Source of the DNA: Chloroflexota bacterium
GTDB taxonomy: Bacteria; Chloroflexota; Dehalococcoidia; Lucifugimonadales; Lucifugimonadaceae
Assembly: GCA_024275195.1 (NCBI GenBank)
Contig: JAJRZP010000048.1
Location: forward strand, 1-35,934
DNA: 35,934 nucleotides
Reading direction: 5' to 3'
The position numbers and the translations under genes were made by a program. Positions 1 through 8,913 of the stretch are shown here, piece after piece. A model generated the notes under the pieces. That model saw only the letters and a program-made list of their open reading frames with translations, made no database searches and was not told the origin of the DNA. The stretch's first letter is position 1. Every line of letters begins with the position of its first letter.

Positions 1-237
1 CCGACGCAGAAGCCACTGGCGATTCTTGAACGAATCATGAACGTCCATTCGAATCCGGGCGATCTCGTGATGGACTTTTTTGCCGGATCAGGAACTACCG
101 GCGTGGCAGCGGCTAAAAACAATCGACGGTTCTTGCTTGCGGATTCCAACCCCGAGGCGGTCCAGATAGCTGCACGGCGACTAACCGAGTTCTCACCCGA
201 ATGCGTGGGATTCACACCTGAGCCGCAGGTTGTTTAG
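1..237 (+). CDS. DNA methyltransferase (N4/N6 amino-MTase), 3' fragment
   Basis: The reading frame is open from base 1 and ends with TAG at 235-237, giving the last 78 residues of a protein whose start lies outside the window. It contains PTQKP followed by an SAM-binding motif I, DFFAGSGTTG, then a short C-terminal helix region. In the N6_N4_Mtase family these methylate adenine-N6 or cytosine-N4 in DNA. Motif X/I lying near the C-terminus is the beta-class order (catalytic DPPY motif and target recognition domain upstream, as in CcrM and RsrI), so those parts should be to the left of the window. Whether it is an orphan regulator or belongs to a restriction system cannot be told from here; no restriction gene follows it. 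Confidence 0.9.
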   Translation, partial: PTQKPLAILERIMNVHSNPGDLVMDFFAGSGTTGVAAAKNNRRFLLADSNPEAVQIAARRLTEFSPECVGFTPEPQVV

Positions 238-286
238 AGCATCCACCCGGGGAGCGGTCGGAAGGTGACATAGGGCCTTCGGCGTT

Positions 287-1432
287 CTACAGATCGCCGA
301 TCAACGCCCTCGAAATTACAAGTCGCTGAATCTCCGAAGTGCCTTCGTATATTTCAGTCACGCGCTGATCGCGGTAGATTCGTTCAACCGCTGAAGGCTT
401 GAAGTAGCCGACGCCACCGTGGATTTGGAGTGCCTTGCTGGCGATCCGGCCTGCCGCCTCAGATGCGTATAGCTTCGCCATAGCCGATTCCTTGGAGTGG
501 GGCAGACCTTCGTCATACAGGGCGGCAGCGCGATAGGTGAGCAGGCGGGCAGCATCCAACTCCACCGCCATGTCGGCCAGCATGAACTGAATCGCCTGCC
601 GGGTGGCGATGGGCTTGCCGAACGTTATACGCTGCTTCGAATACGACAGTGCTGCGTCGAGCGCACCTTTCGCCAACCCGAGGCACTGTGCTGCAATCAT
701 TATCCGACTTGAATCGAGGATTTTCAGGGCGAGCTTGTAGCCCTCGCCCTCCTTGCCGAGTCGGTTGGCAACCGGGATGCGACAGTTGTCGAATACGAGT
801 TCGGCCGTAGCGCAGCCCTTCATGCCCATCTTGCCATGTTGTGGATTAATCGTGAATCCCGGTGTGCCTTTCTCGACGACCACAGCCGTCACGCCTCGGT
901 GTGCTGCCTCTTTGTTGTGGTTCGTGAAGACCGAGAACACATCGGCAACCGCACCGTTTGTACAGAACAGCTTGGATCCGTTCAGGACGTATTCATCGCC
1001 ATCACGTCGAAGCGAAGTCTCAAGTGCCAGAGCGTCAGAGCCGGTACCGGGCTCAGTGAGGGCGAATGCTGCGATCTTCTCGCCTGATGCCAGAGACGGC
1101 AGCCAGCGGTTTCGTTGTTCATCGGAACCGCCGTGGTAGATCGTTTGAGAACCCAGCGAAACATGTGTGATGAGCACTGTACTGGTCGAGCCGCAGGCTG
1201 CTCCAACTTCTTCGAGTACCACCATGAAGTCTCTGTACTCGCCACCAGATCCGCCGAACTCCTCGGGAACGGTCATCCCGGTTATGCCCAGTTCGGCGAG
1301 ACCCCGAAACTGGTCGATAGGGAATTCTTCATTTTCGTCGACCTCATCCGCACGAGACGCCAACTTTTCAGCCGCGAACTCTCGAACGGTGGTGGCCAAC
1401 ATCGTTTGCTGTTCGTTGTAGAACGGCTGCAT
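287..1432 (-). CDS. Acyl-CoA dehydrogenase
   Basis: A 381-residue FAD-dependent acyl-CoA dehydrogenase, full length for the family, catalysing alpha,beta-desaturation of an acyl-CoA and passing electrons to ETF. The FAD/substrate signature ALTEPGTGSDA is in the middle domain. The C-terminal helical domain has ITFGKPIATRQAIQ and the ending IHGGVGYFKPSAVERIYRD then TEIYEGTSEIQR. The Glu of IYEGTSE (about residue 363) is at the catalytic-base position of short/medium-chain enzymes. Substrate chain length cannot be fixed from sequence; butyryl-type or branched-chain are both possible. It stands alone, divergent from ruvC. A perfect 10-base palindrome lies about 33 bases upstream of its ATG. Confidence 0.93.
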   Translation of the reverse strand: MQPFYNEQQTMLATTVREFAAEKLASRADEVDENEEFPIDQFRGLAELGITGMTVPEEFGGSGGEYRDFMVVLEEVGAACGSTSTVLITHVSLGSQTIYHGGSDEQRNRWLPSLASGEKIAAFALTEPGTGSDALALETSLRRDGDEYVLNGSKLFCTNGAVADVFSVFTNHNKEAAHRGVTAVVVEKGTPGFTINPQHGKMGMKGCATAELVFDNCRIPVANRLGKEGEGYKLALKILDSSRIMIAAQCLGLAKGALDAALSYSKQRITFGKPIATRQAIQFMLADMAVELDAARLLTYRAAALYDEGLPHSKESAMAKLYASEAAGRIASKALQIHGGVGYFKPSAVERIYRDQRVTEIYEGTSEIQRLVISRALIGDL

Positions 1433-1464
1433 CTTTGAATAATCCTGAGGCTGCTGTCACTGTC

Positions 1465-1474
1465 GGCACGTGCC
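1465..1474. promoter_or_regulatory. Perfect 10-bp palindrome upstream of acyl-CoA dehydrogenase
   Basis: GGCACGTGCC is a perfect inverted repeat centred in the divergent acyl-CoA dehydrogenase/ruvC intergenic region, 33 bases upstream of the dehydrogenase ATG. The position would suit an operator for a dimeric regulator of fatty-acid metabolism, but a 10-mer palindrome can occur by chance and no second copy was seen in this window. Confidence 0.3.
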
Positions 1475-1661
1475 AGCCGTGAAGTCGCTGGTCGGTCGAT
1501 AAAAGGTAAAGATACACTGGCGCGGATTTTTTCGATCTTCAGGCAGTGTCATATTCGTCCATAGATCGGAAAGGGATAACGATAAACTTCGCGCTTGAAA
1601 TCGCCCACAATGCGAACCATATTTTCAGTTGTGTGATGGAGTTGCTTGATCGGAAGAACAA

Positions 1662-2162
1662 TTGCGAATACTTGGTATTGATCCCGGACTCACCAGCACC
1701 GGTTACGGCCTGATTGACGTCACCGGTCGAGATTTCAAGGCGGTCGAGGGTGGAGTGGTTCGAACAAAATCAGACCAACCGATGGAACAGCGACTGTTCT
1801 CGATCTACTCTGTCATTCGCGATGTGATTCAGGAGTTCACACCCGACGAAGTCGCAGTCGAAGACCTCCACTCCAGATTCGCTAAAACAGCTTTGCTTCT
1901 CGGGCATGCCCGCGGTGTCGCAGTCATGGCAGCCGGTGAAGCCGGTCTACCAGTATTCAACTACCAGCCAACCCGAGCGAAGAACCTTGTAACCGGGTCG
2001 GGAAGGGCTGACAAAGAGCAGATGAAACAGGCGATCTCAATGCATCTTGGTACTCCAGACGCTGCAAAGAACGAACATGTTGCCGATGCCTTTTCGATCG
2101 CCATTGCTCATGCCGTTATGTCGGGCAGTTCGGCGGTCGCAGCAATCGAAGCGGCTAAGTAA
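1662..2162 (+). CDS. ruvC: Crossover junction endodeoxyribonuclease RuvC
   Basis: A 166-residue Holliday-junction resolvase that cleaves junctions held by RuvAB. The TTG start is chosen because the protein then begins MRILGIDPGL, the invariant RuvC N-terminus with the first metal-binding Asp (D7), and GGAAG lies just upstream. The other acidic residues are visible: E67 in VAVEDLHS, and H139 and D142 in NEHVADAFSIA. Having His rather than Asp at the third position is what is known for Thermus RuvC, so the active site looks intact. It is the first gene of the ruvC-ruvA-ruvB operon, with 12 bases before ruvA. Confidence 0.97.
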   Translation: MRILGIDPGLTSTGYGLIDVTGRDFKAVEGGVVRTKSDQPMEQRLFSIYSVIRDVIQEFTPDEVAVEDLHSRFAKTALLLGHARGVAVMAAGEAGLPVFNYQPTRAKNLVTGSGRADKEQMKQAISMHLGTPDAAKNEHVADAFSIAIAHAVMSGSSAVAAIEAAK

Positions 2163-2174
2163 ACTCAGGCAATC

Positions 2175-2828
2175 ATGATCAGCTACATCACAGGAACCAT
2201 AAGAAGCCTCACCCGAGAGCCGGGCCGTGCAGTGGTAATCGCGGGCGGGGTTGGCTACGAAATCAGCCTGCCGACATACGTCTATCAATCGCTGGCCAAC
2301 GACGGTATCCGAGAAGGTTCCGAAGTTGAACTCGAGATCTACTATCACGTCACCGAGCGTCAGCCAAAGCCGATGTTGGTCGGATTCAGGCATCCAAGCG
2401 AGAAGCAGTTTTTCGAACAGTTGATCCAGGTCGAGGGAATTGGCCCGGCAAAGGCCGCAGCCGCACTGGTCTTCCCGGTTTCGACGATAGCCTCAGCCAT
2501 AGAAACTGAGGATCTCGGCTCGCTTCAACGCTTGCCGGGCATCGGCAGCCGCGCCGCACAGAAGATTGTCGCGACCCTGCGTGGCAAGGTGGCGGCGACA
2601 GCCCTGTTGCAGGACGCTGGTATTTCTGAGCAGGGACAAACGGCACCAATTTCAGACGCACGTTCCGAAGCCGTCGAGGCGTTGGTCACTCTTGGCTATC
2701 GCCCGACCGAGGCGCAGGATAAGGTCGAGGATGCGATCCGTCGCACCCCGGAAGTTTTGGACGACCTGCAGGAACTGATGCGAGAAGTGTTCAAGGCGCA
2801 AGTTTCGACGCAGGACCAGGCAGGCTAA
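2175..2828 (+). CDS. ruvA: Holliday junction branch migration protein RuvA
   Basis: A 217-residue junction-binding subunit of the RuvAB motor. The N-terminal OB fold (ISYITGTIRSLTREPG) is followed by tandem helix-hairpin-helix motifs, VEGIGPAKAAAAL and LPGIGSRAAQKIV, that contact junction arms. The C-terminal domain (SEAVEALVTLGYRPTEAQ) is the RuvB-binding three-helix module. Length is close to the usual 190-210 residues. ATG start, 12 bases after ruvC, so probably co-transcribed. Confidence 0.97.
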   Translation: MISYITGTIRSLTREPGRAVVIAGGVGYEISLPTYVYQSLANDGIREGSEVELEIYYHVTERQPKPMLVGFRHPSEKQFFEQLIQVEGIGPAKAAAALVFPVSTIASAIETEDLGSLQRLPGIGSRAAQKIVATLRGKVAATALLQDAGISEQGQTAPISDARSEAVEALVTLGYRPTEAQDKVEDAIRRTPEVLDDLQELMREVFKAQVSTQDQAG

Positions 2829-2883
2829 GTTCGAATGTTGTCTCGCGATGGCAATAGACGTGTGCAATCGATGGAGCGAGTGA

Positions 2884-4011
2884 GTGGCTTCTGGCCCAGA
2901 TGAAAATGGACGTGAGCGGATTGTGCAGGCGACAAGCCCTGTAAATGACGCTGAGAAAATCGCTGGTGAGCAGGCGCTAGAAGAGCGCGCTCAAGAATTA
3001 GGTTCGCAGGTCGAGGCCGCGCCAGCCTCGATGGTAAAAGACCTGCGTCCACGTCGGTTTCAGGAATACGTCGGACAACGCGCCGTTGTCGACAGCATCT
3101 CCATCGCCGTGATCGCAGCAAGAAAACGCGGCGACACACTCGACCACGCACTGTTCCACGGTCCGCCCGGTCTCGGTAAAACCACGATAGCGCACATCAT
3201 TGCCCGTGAGCTCGACTCCCAGTTGGTTCACACTTCAGGGCCGGCACTTGAACGGCCGGCCGATGTCGTTGGGCTGCTATCGAATCTGAAAGTCGGCGAC
3301 GTCCTGTTTATAGATGAGATCCATCGTCTGTCACACGCTGTTGAAGAGTATCTCTACTCGGCGATGGAGGACTTTCGTGTCGACTTCATGACCGGTTCTG
3401 GAGCGTTTGCGAAGAGCATCAACCTGCCGTTGCAGCCGTTCACGCTGATCGGCTCAACGACACGTGCCGGCATGTTGAGCGCGCCGCTGCGTGAGAGATT
3501 TGGTCTTGCCTATCACCTCGATTTCTATTCGACAGAAGAGCTTGCGCAGGTGGTGACCAGATCCGCCATGATTCTCGAGGTCGATATCGATGCCACCGGT
3601 GCTCATGAGATCGCCCGGCGCTCACGAGGCACACCGCGTATCTCAAATCGATTGCTTCGACGAGTTCGGGACTTCGCAGAAGTCAGGAACTCTGGAACGA
3701 TCTCTGACGCAGTTGCTTCGGAAGCCATGGAGATCGAGGGTGTCGATGCACTCGGATTGGATCGGCTCGATCGTTTGTACCTGACGACCCTTTCAAAGAA
3801 CTATCAGGGTGGTCCCGCAGGGATTCAGGCACTTGCAGCGACGATAAACGAGGACCAGCAGACACTCGAAGATGTCGTCGAGCCGTTCTTGCTGAAGATC
3901 GGATTCATCGTGCGAACACCCCAGGGACGCCGCACAACTCCCGAGGGATTTGAGCACATTGGACTTCCACCGAGACTCGATGGTCCGGCAGGGCAGGGGA
4001 CACTTCTGTAG
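2884..4011 (+). CDS. ruvB: Holliday junction branch migration ATPase RuvB
   Basis: A 375-residue AAA+ motor that drives branch migration as a hexameric ring on RuvA-bound junctions. Walker A is GPPGLGKT (about residues 93-100), Walker B is VLFIDEIHRL, sensor 1 is in LIGSTTRAGMLS, and the arginine-finger region is LRERFGL. The C-terminal winged helix includes TPQGRRTTPEGFEHIGL. The GTG start gives about 50 residues before the conserved LRPRRFQEYVGQ, roughly 30 longer than many homologues, so a later start is possible. It ends just before a convergent ABC transporter gene, and no clear terminator is seen in the short gap. Confidence 0.97.
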   Translation: MASGPDENGRERIVQATSPVNDAEKIAGEQALEERAQELGSQVEAAPASMVKDLRPRRFQEYVGQRAVVDSISIAVIAARKRGDTLDHALFHGPPGLGKTTIAHIIARELDSQLVHTSGPALERPADVVGLLSNLKVGDVLFIDEIHRLSHAVEEYLYSAMEDFRVDFMTGSGAFAKSINLPLQPFTLIGSTTRAGMLSAPLRERFGLAYHLDFYSTEELAQVVTRSAMILEVDIDATGAHEIARRSRGTPRISNRLLRRVRDFAEVRNSGTISDAVASEAMEIEGVDALGLDRLDRLYLTTLSKNYQGGPAGIQALAATINEDQQTLEDVVEPFLLKIGFIVRTPQGRRTTPEGFEHIGLPPRLDGPAGQGTLL

Positions 4012-4035
4012 TGACGTGCATTTGGCCGTCGAGAA

Positions 4036-5928
4036 CTAGGTCGAAGTTCCTTCGGCCGCCTGAGTCGCCTGCTGAATCAACTCATCAGGTATGTCATCAA
4101 ACGACGCATAGTTCATCGAGTACAGGCGTGAGTAAAGCCCACCCAGTTCCATCAACTCGTCGTGGTTGCCCATCTCGATGATCTCGCCGTCCTGCAAGAC
4201 GATAATCCTGTCTGCCCCACGGATCGTTGCCAGACGATGGGCGATGACCATGCCCGTCCGTCCCTCCATCAGGCGCTGTAGAGCCTGTTGGATAAGCATC
4301 TCGGTATAGGAATCGATGCTTGCAGTCGCCTCGTCGAGGACGAGAATCTTCGCATCAGCAACGATAGCCCTGGCGAACGAAATCAACTGGCGTTGCCCGA
4401 GTGAAAGATTTCCGCCACGCTGCTCAAGCTCGGTTTCGTAGCCTTCTGGCAGTTTCATGATGAACTCATGTGCCCCGACCGCCTGAGCTGCGGCTACGAT
4501 ATCTTCACGAGTCGCATCGTCTTTCGCATACTTGATGTTTTCGAAGATTGTGCCCGAGAACAAAAACGGTTCCTGAAGCACCATCGAGACGTGCCTTCCG
4601 AGTGAATCCTGTGTGACATCTCGAACGTCATAACCCCCGACTTTCACTGACCCTTCCCAGATATCGTAAAAGCGGTGGACAAGCGCCGTTGTCGACGTTT
4701 TACCTGAACCAGTTGGACCAACCAGAGCAACGGTTTCACCGGGCTTCACTTCGAAATTAATGTTCTTCAGAATCGGCTGGTTTGGAAGATACCCGAACGT
4801 TACATTCTCGAATTTGATCGAACCGTCAATCTCATCAGGGTCGATAGCATTGGGTTTGTCAGCGATATCTACCGGTACGTCGATCACCTCGAAAATTCGT
4901 TCACCAGATGCCATCGCCCTTTGAAGAACGTTGTAGTGCATCGTGAGTGCGCGAATCGGGTCAAAGAATCGTTGCACGAACAGCACGAAGGCGACCATGA
5001 CTCCGACCTCGATGGTTCCGCCGAGTACGAAGAAACCACCCATGATCACGATGATTGCCATCGCCGCCCCGGTAAGGGTGTCCACGATTGGCAGCATCAT
5101 CACGCCGAACTTAGAAGCCCGGTTCGCGGCTTTCAAATTGTCAGTGGCGCGTATATCGAACAGGTCGTAGTTGACGTACTCACGTGACATGCCCTGCACA
5201 GCCCTGATTCCATTGATGTTCTCAGCAAGTGCCCCGCTGACAATCGATGAAGTAACCCTTGCTCGCAAGAACGATCGACGAGCATAGGGTAGCCAGATGA
5301 TTCGGATAATGAAAAGCGTAGGCAGCACGGCAAGTGTCATCAGGCCAAGCCGCCAATCGAGCCAGATCATTGCTCCGATAATCCCAATCAACAACACGAG
5401 ATCACCGAGCGCAAATACAGCGGTCTGAAGAAATTCCTGAAGGGCGGCAACATCACCCTGCAGGCGTGACATGAGCTTGCCGATTTCAGTTTTGTCCATG
5501 AACGAAAGTGAAATTCGTTGTAGATGCGAGTACATGGCACGTCGCATATCTATGAGGATGCGCTCTGCGACTCGCCCGACTATCAGTTCTTGCAGGTAGT
5601 TGGCAACAAAGTTAAAACCGATGGCGATCAGGAAGGCGATGACCATTACTGCCAGCTTTGAACGGTCGCCCGCGCCCTCTTTCAACGCGTCGTCATATAC
5701 GTTTCGAACTATCAGGGGAATGGCGATCGACGTAATTGTGAAGACGAGCACCGCGGTGATGGCCACCCACAGCAACGCCTTGTAAGCCATTACGTACTTG
5801 AGAAAGCGTCCAACCACCTGGCCGCTGAACGCGTTTCCGAACACTTCCTCATCCTGGGTCGGCCCCAGTTTTATGGAAGCCTTGGGTGGAATTTCGTGAC
5901 TGCGCTCGTGAACGTCTCTCGTTGCCAT
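4036..5928 (-). CDS. ABC exporter half-transporter, canonical-site subunit
   Basis: A 630-residue fused membrane/ATPase subunit. Six hydrophobic segments lie in about residues 50-320, then a nucleotide-binding domain with Walker A GPTGSGKT (404-411), signature LSLGQ (508-512) and Walker B ILVLDE with the catalytic Glu (533) present. The signature departs from LSGGQ. Its ATG overlaps the stop of the upstream gene by one base (TAATG), so translation is coupled. The neighbour has the reciprocal defect (Walker B Glu to Asp), so the two should form a heterodimer like TM287/288 or BmrCD; this protein is the TM288-like partner. The family exports drugs, lipids or peptides. The substrate is not predictable here. 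Confidence 0.93.
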   Translation of the reverse strand: MATRDVHERSHEIPPKASIKLGPTQDEEVFGNAFSGQVVGRFLKYVMAYKALLWVAITAVLVFTITSIAIPLIVRNVYDDALKEGAGDRSKLAVMVIAFLIAIGFNFVANYLQELIVGRVAERILIDMRRAMYSHLQRISLSFMDKTEIGKLMSRLQGDVAALQEFLQTAVFALGDLVLLIGIIGAMIWLDWRLGLMTLAVLPTLFIIRIIWLPYARRSFLRARVTSSIVSGALAENINGIRAVQGMSREYVNYDLFDIRATDNLKAANRASKFGVMMLPIVDTLTGAAMAIIVIMGGFFVLGGTIEVGVMVAFVLFVQRFFDPIRALTMHYNVLQRAMASGERIFEVIDVPVDIADKPNAIDPDEIDGSIKFENVTFGYLPNQPILKNINFEVKPGETVALVGPTGSGKTSTTALVHRFYDIWEGSVKVGGYDVRDVTQDSLGRHVSMVLQEPFLFSGTIFENIKYAKDDATREDIVAAAQAVGAHEFIMKLPEGYETELEQRGGNLSLGQRQLISFARAIVADAKILVLDEATASIDSYTEMLIQQALQRLMEGRTGMVIAHRLATIRGADRIIVLQDGEIIEMGNHDELMELGGLYSRLYSMNYASFDDIPDELIQQATQAAEGTST

Positions 5929-7778
5929 TACGACCCCCCTCCGTCGTTGTCACGTCCTTCGCTCTCACGATGGGCGGAATCGAACTCGGTTGGGCGAATT
6001 TGTAGCTCGTACAGGTCGTTGTAGTGACCACCCAGTGCGAGTAGCTCTTCGTGGGTTCCGCGCTCGACAATATTGCCCTGCTCAATGAACAGGATTTCGT
6101 CGGCATGCATCAACGAGCTAAGCCGGTGCGAAATAATAATTGTCGCTCGGTCTTTAGTGAGGTCTGTCAGCGCGGCGCGAATGCGCTGCTCGGTTGCGGC
6201 ATCGATCGACGCAGTCGAGTCGTCGAATACGATCAGCTTTGGCTTGAGCATGATCGATCTTGCGATCGAGAGTCGCTGGCGTTGTCCGCCCGAAAGCGAT
6301 ACGCCGCGCTCCCCAACCAGAGTGTTGTAGCCACTTGGCAACCGTTCAATGTAGTCGCCAAGCTGGGCGTATTTTGACGCCAGTTCGATACGGTCGTCCG
6401 GAGCCCACGGATCGCCGTAAGCGACGTTGTGCTCAACCGAGGCGGTGAACAGGAAAGTGTCTTGCTCGACGACACCGACAGCCTTCCTCAGCGAGTCGAG
6501 GGTGACATCGCGGAGATCCTGACCATCGATTGTTATGTATCCCTCGATGGGGTCGTAAAAACGTGGTACCAGATGCGCTATTGTGGATTTCCCGCTTCCG
6601 GGAGGACCCACGATCCCGATAGTGTGGCCCGGCTCAACTTTGAACGAGACGCCATTCAGCGTGTGTTCACCTTCATAACCGAAACTCACATTGTGAAACT
6701 CTAGGGTTCCCTTACTGATTACGAGATCTTTTGCGTCGGGCTTGTCCTGAATCTCAGGAACGAGGTCGAGGACAGCAAAAAGTCGGCCACCGGTGGCTGA
6801 CCCCCGGGCATACCCGTTGATCATCATTCCGATCTGACGAACTGGCTGAAGCAAAATACTCATGAAAGCCAGAAACTGGGTTAACTCGCCGGGCGAAAGT
6901 TCGCCGTCTATCACCTTCAGTCCTCCGACCCACAGCACAGCGGCCATGGCAAGCATGAAGGCGACACCCATCAACGATATATTCGATGCGCGTATACCGA
7001 CCTGAATGTTGGCAAGCGCAAGCGTTTCGTTGGATGCCTCGTCGAACTTTTTCATCTCGTGGTCTTGAGATGCAAAGGCTCTCACCACCCTGATCCCTCC
7101 GAGGTTTTCATCCATAACCTTGGTGAGGGCTGAAAGACGTTCTTGAAGCTGATACCAGTTGGAGCGCAGCTTGAGCCGCGCCGCCGTCGCGCGCCACGCG
7201 ACAAACGGGACAAAGCTGAGGCTAATCAATCCGAGGGTCAGGTCTTCACTCAACATCAGATACATTCCTGTACCGATGAGAACGATCAAGAATACGGTGC
7301 GGAGTAGTGCCGTTTGCACAAACATCCGAACACCTTCGACATCGATGATGCCACGAGTGATGAGATCGCCGGTGTGGACTCCTGCGTGGTAGCTAAATGA
7401 AAGCCGCTGTAATTTTTCGTAGTACAGCATCCGTAGTTCGTAGCCGATAGCCTGGCCGATGGATTCGCCCATGTAGTTCTGAATCATCGCGGACAGTCCG
7501 CGTCCGACCGACATGATGAACAAAAGTACAGCGATTATTATCAATGCTGTTTTGGCGGGATCAGACCCTTCGCCGAAAACACCTGTTATCTCATCGATCG
7601 CACTGACAACCATCCCGTTTGCGATTTCGACATTATTGCCGTCTAAGCTGCGGGCAGCGTCGACGGCGCTTCCGATGAGGATGGGGATCGCCAGTTGGAA
7701 TCCTGAAGCAAGAAAGATCGTTATCAATCCAGCAAACAGTCGCCACCTGTACTGCAATGCCATGCGCGTGATACGCAT
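5928..7778 (-). CDS. ABC exporter half-transporter, degenerate-site subunit
   Basis: A transporter subunit of 616 residues from the ATG at 7778, which has GGAG five bases upstream and gives a normal N-terminus (MRITRMALQYRWRL). The frame stays open to an ATG at 7904, which would add 42 low-complexity Ser/Gly/Val residues without a visible ribosome binding site. Six membrane segments precede a nucleotide-binding domain with Walker A GPPGSGKS, intact signature LSGGQ, and Walker B LIVFDD, where Asp replaces the catalytic Glu. This is the mark of the degenerate-site half of heterodimeric exporters (TM287-like). It is the first gene of a two-gene operon with the canonical partner. Confidence 0.9.
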   Translation of the reverse strand: MRITRMALQYRWRLFAGLITIFLASGFQLAIPILIGSAVDAARSLDGNNVEIANGMVVSAIDEITGVFGEGSDPAKTALIIIAVLLFIMSVGRGLSAMIQNYMGESIGQAIGYELRMLYYEKLQRLSFSYHAGVHTGDLITRGIIDVEGVRMFVQTALLRTVFLIVLIGTGMYLMLSEDLTLGLISLSFVPFVAWRATAARLKLRSNWYQLQERLSALTKVMDENLGGIRVVRAFASQDHEMKKFDEASNETLALANIQVGIRASNISLMGVAFMLAMAAVLWVGGLKVIDGELSPGELTQFLAFMSILLQPVRQIGMMINGYARGSATGGRLFAVLDLVPEIQDKPDAKDLVISKGTLEFHNVSFGYEGEHTLNGVSFKVEPGHTIGIVGPPGSGKSTIAHLVPRFYDPIEGYITIDGQDLRDVTLDSLRKAVGVVEQDTFLFTASVEHNVAYGDPWAPDDRIELASKYAQLGDYIERLPSGYNTLVGERGVSLSGGQRQRLSIARSIMLKPKLIVFDDSTASIDAATEQRIRAALTDLTKDRATIIISHRLSSLMHADEILFIEQGNIVERGTHEELLALGGHYNDLYELQIRPTEFDSAHRESEGRDNDGGGS

Positions 7779-8064
7779 GAACACTCCGACCGAGCTTGAT
7801 CCCTCAACAGGTCGTGATGACGCGCTTCCAGCTTTTCCTACCGGTGCTACATGGCTGTTAGCCGTGACGATCCCTCCATACTTGATTGCCCAGCATGTAA
7901 GCATCGCGCAGCAGATTGGCGTGTGCGTATTGATTGCATCACGAATATTCGCGACTGTTCAGAGCAATTCGCGAATCACGGTAAACTCGTCGATGTGACG
8001 AAGGCTTGTGCGAGTCGATTCGGGCTATCCTCATTACTGTGCGACCCATCGGTTCACAACCATT

Positions 8065-8913
8065 ATGACTCTCTCAGATCCCGACAACATACTCGCTGGT
8101 GCATTCGCCGATCTCGAATCGGGCAGACTCGACAAGTCATTGAGCACCAACGAATCGTCCCAGTTGTCGAAGGCACCTGTTCGAAATGTCTATTCGATCC
8201 GCAGAGCAACTCTTGCCGATTCGACAATGCTCGAAAGCATTGAACGAGAAGCCTTTCCCGGAATGACCCCGGTGACTCGGATTGAACGAGATCTGAAACG
8301 GCAGAACGGGTTATACCTTGCCGCAGTTCGAGACTGGCATCCTGACGAGCGTGAGCTAGGGCCTCGTTTCGCGATCTCAACTCAGGATGAGAAAGACGAT
8401 GTTAGCTTCACCGCACGCGTGAAGCGAAATGTCGACCGTTATTTTCTCGACTACGTAAATCGGCCGAAATTACCATACGACTACATCGCAGGCTTCGTCG
8501 GATTGTGGTTCGTCCTCGATGAAGCCCACATAGTGATTATCGGATTGCGTAAAGCAGACCGACGAAAAGGAATCGGAGAGTTGCTGCTAATCAGCGCTCT
8601 TGAGCAGGCAGTAGAAAACGATTCACGAGTCGTCACACTGGAAGTTCGCGAATCAAACAAGGGTGCTATCGACCTCTATCGTAAGTACGGTTTTCAGGAG
8701 GTCGGTCTGCGGCGCAGGTACTATTCGGACAACGGCGAGAATGCTGTGATTATGACGACATCGCCCATTCAGAGCGATGACTACCAGAATCAGTTCAAGA
8801 AGCTAATAAAGCTTCACAACGAAAAGTGGGGACGGAGTTCCCGATTGGACAAGCCGGAACCCGAAGCGAAGGATGCACCGGAGAACAACGGCGCAACGGT
8901 CGACGGAAATTAG
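8065..8913 (+). CDS. GNAT-family N-acetyltransferase (RimI-like)
   Basis: A 282-residue protein from ATG 8065. An in-frame GTG at 8008 would add 19 residues; neither start has a strong ribosome binding site, though AAGG lies three bases before the GTG. The core has the GNAT acetyl-CoA motif RKADRRKGIGELLL and the C-terminal NKGAIDLYRKYGFQEVGLRRRYY typical of RimI-type acetyltransferases that modify protein N-termini. It is longer than RimI (about 150 residues), with an N-terminal extension, an insertion rich in charged residues before the acetyl-CoA motif, and a hydrophilic C-terminal tail. The acceptor is unknown. Its stop overlaps the stop of the convergent zinc-ribbon gene by three bases. 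Confidence 0.85.
   Translation: MTLSDPDNILAGAFADLESGRLDKSLSTNESSQLSKAPVRNVYSIRRATLADSTMLESIEREAFPGMTPVTRIERDLKRQNGLYLAAVRDWHPDERELGPRFAISTQDEKDDVSFTARVKRNVDRYFLDYVNRPKLPYDYIAGFVGLWFVLDEAHIVIIGLRKADRRKGIGELLLISALEQAVENDSRVVTLEVRESNKGAIDLYRKYGFQEVGLRRRYYSDNGENAVIMTTSPIQSDDYQNQFKKLIKLHNEKWGRSSRLDKPEPEAKDAPENNGATVDGN

Noticed and set aside
7779-7904. 42-residue extension of the first ABC subunit.
   Set aside because: It is low-complexity with no ribosome binding site; ATG 7778 has GGAG at good spacing. It is not excluded, only less likely.
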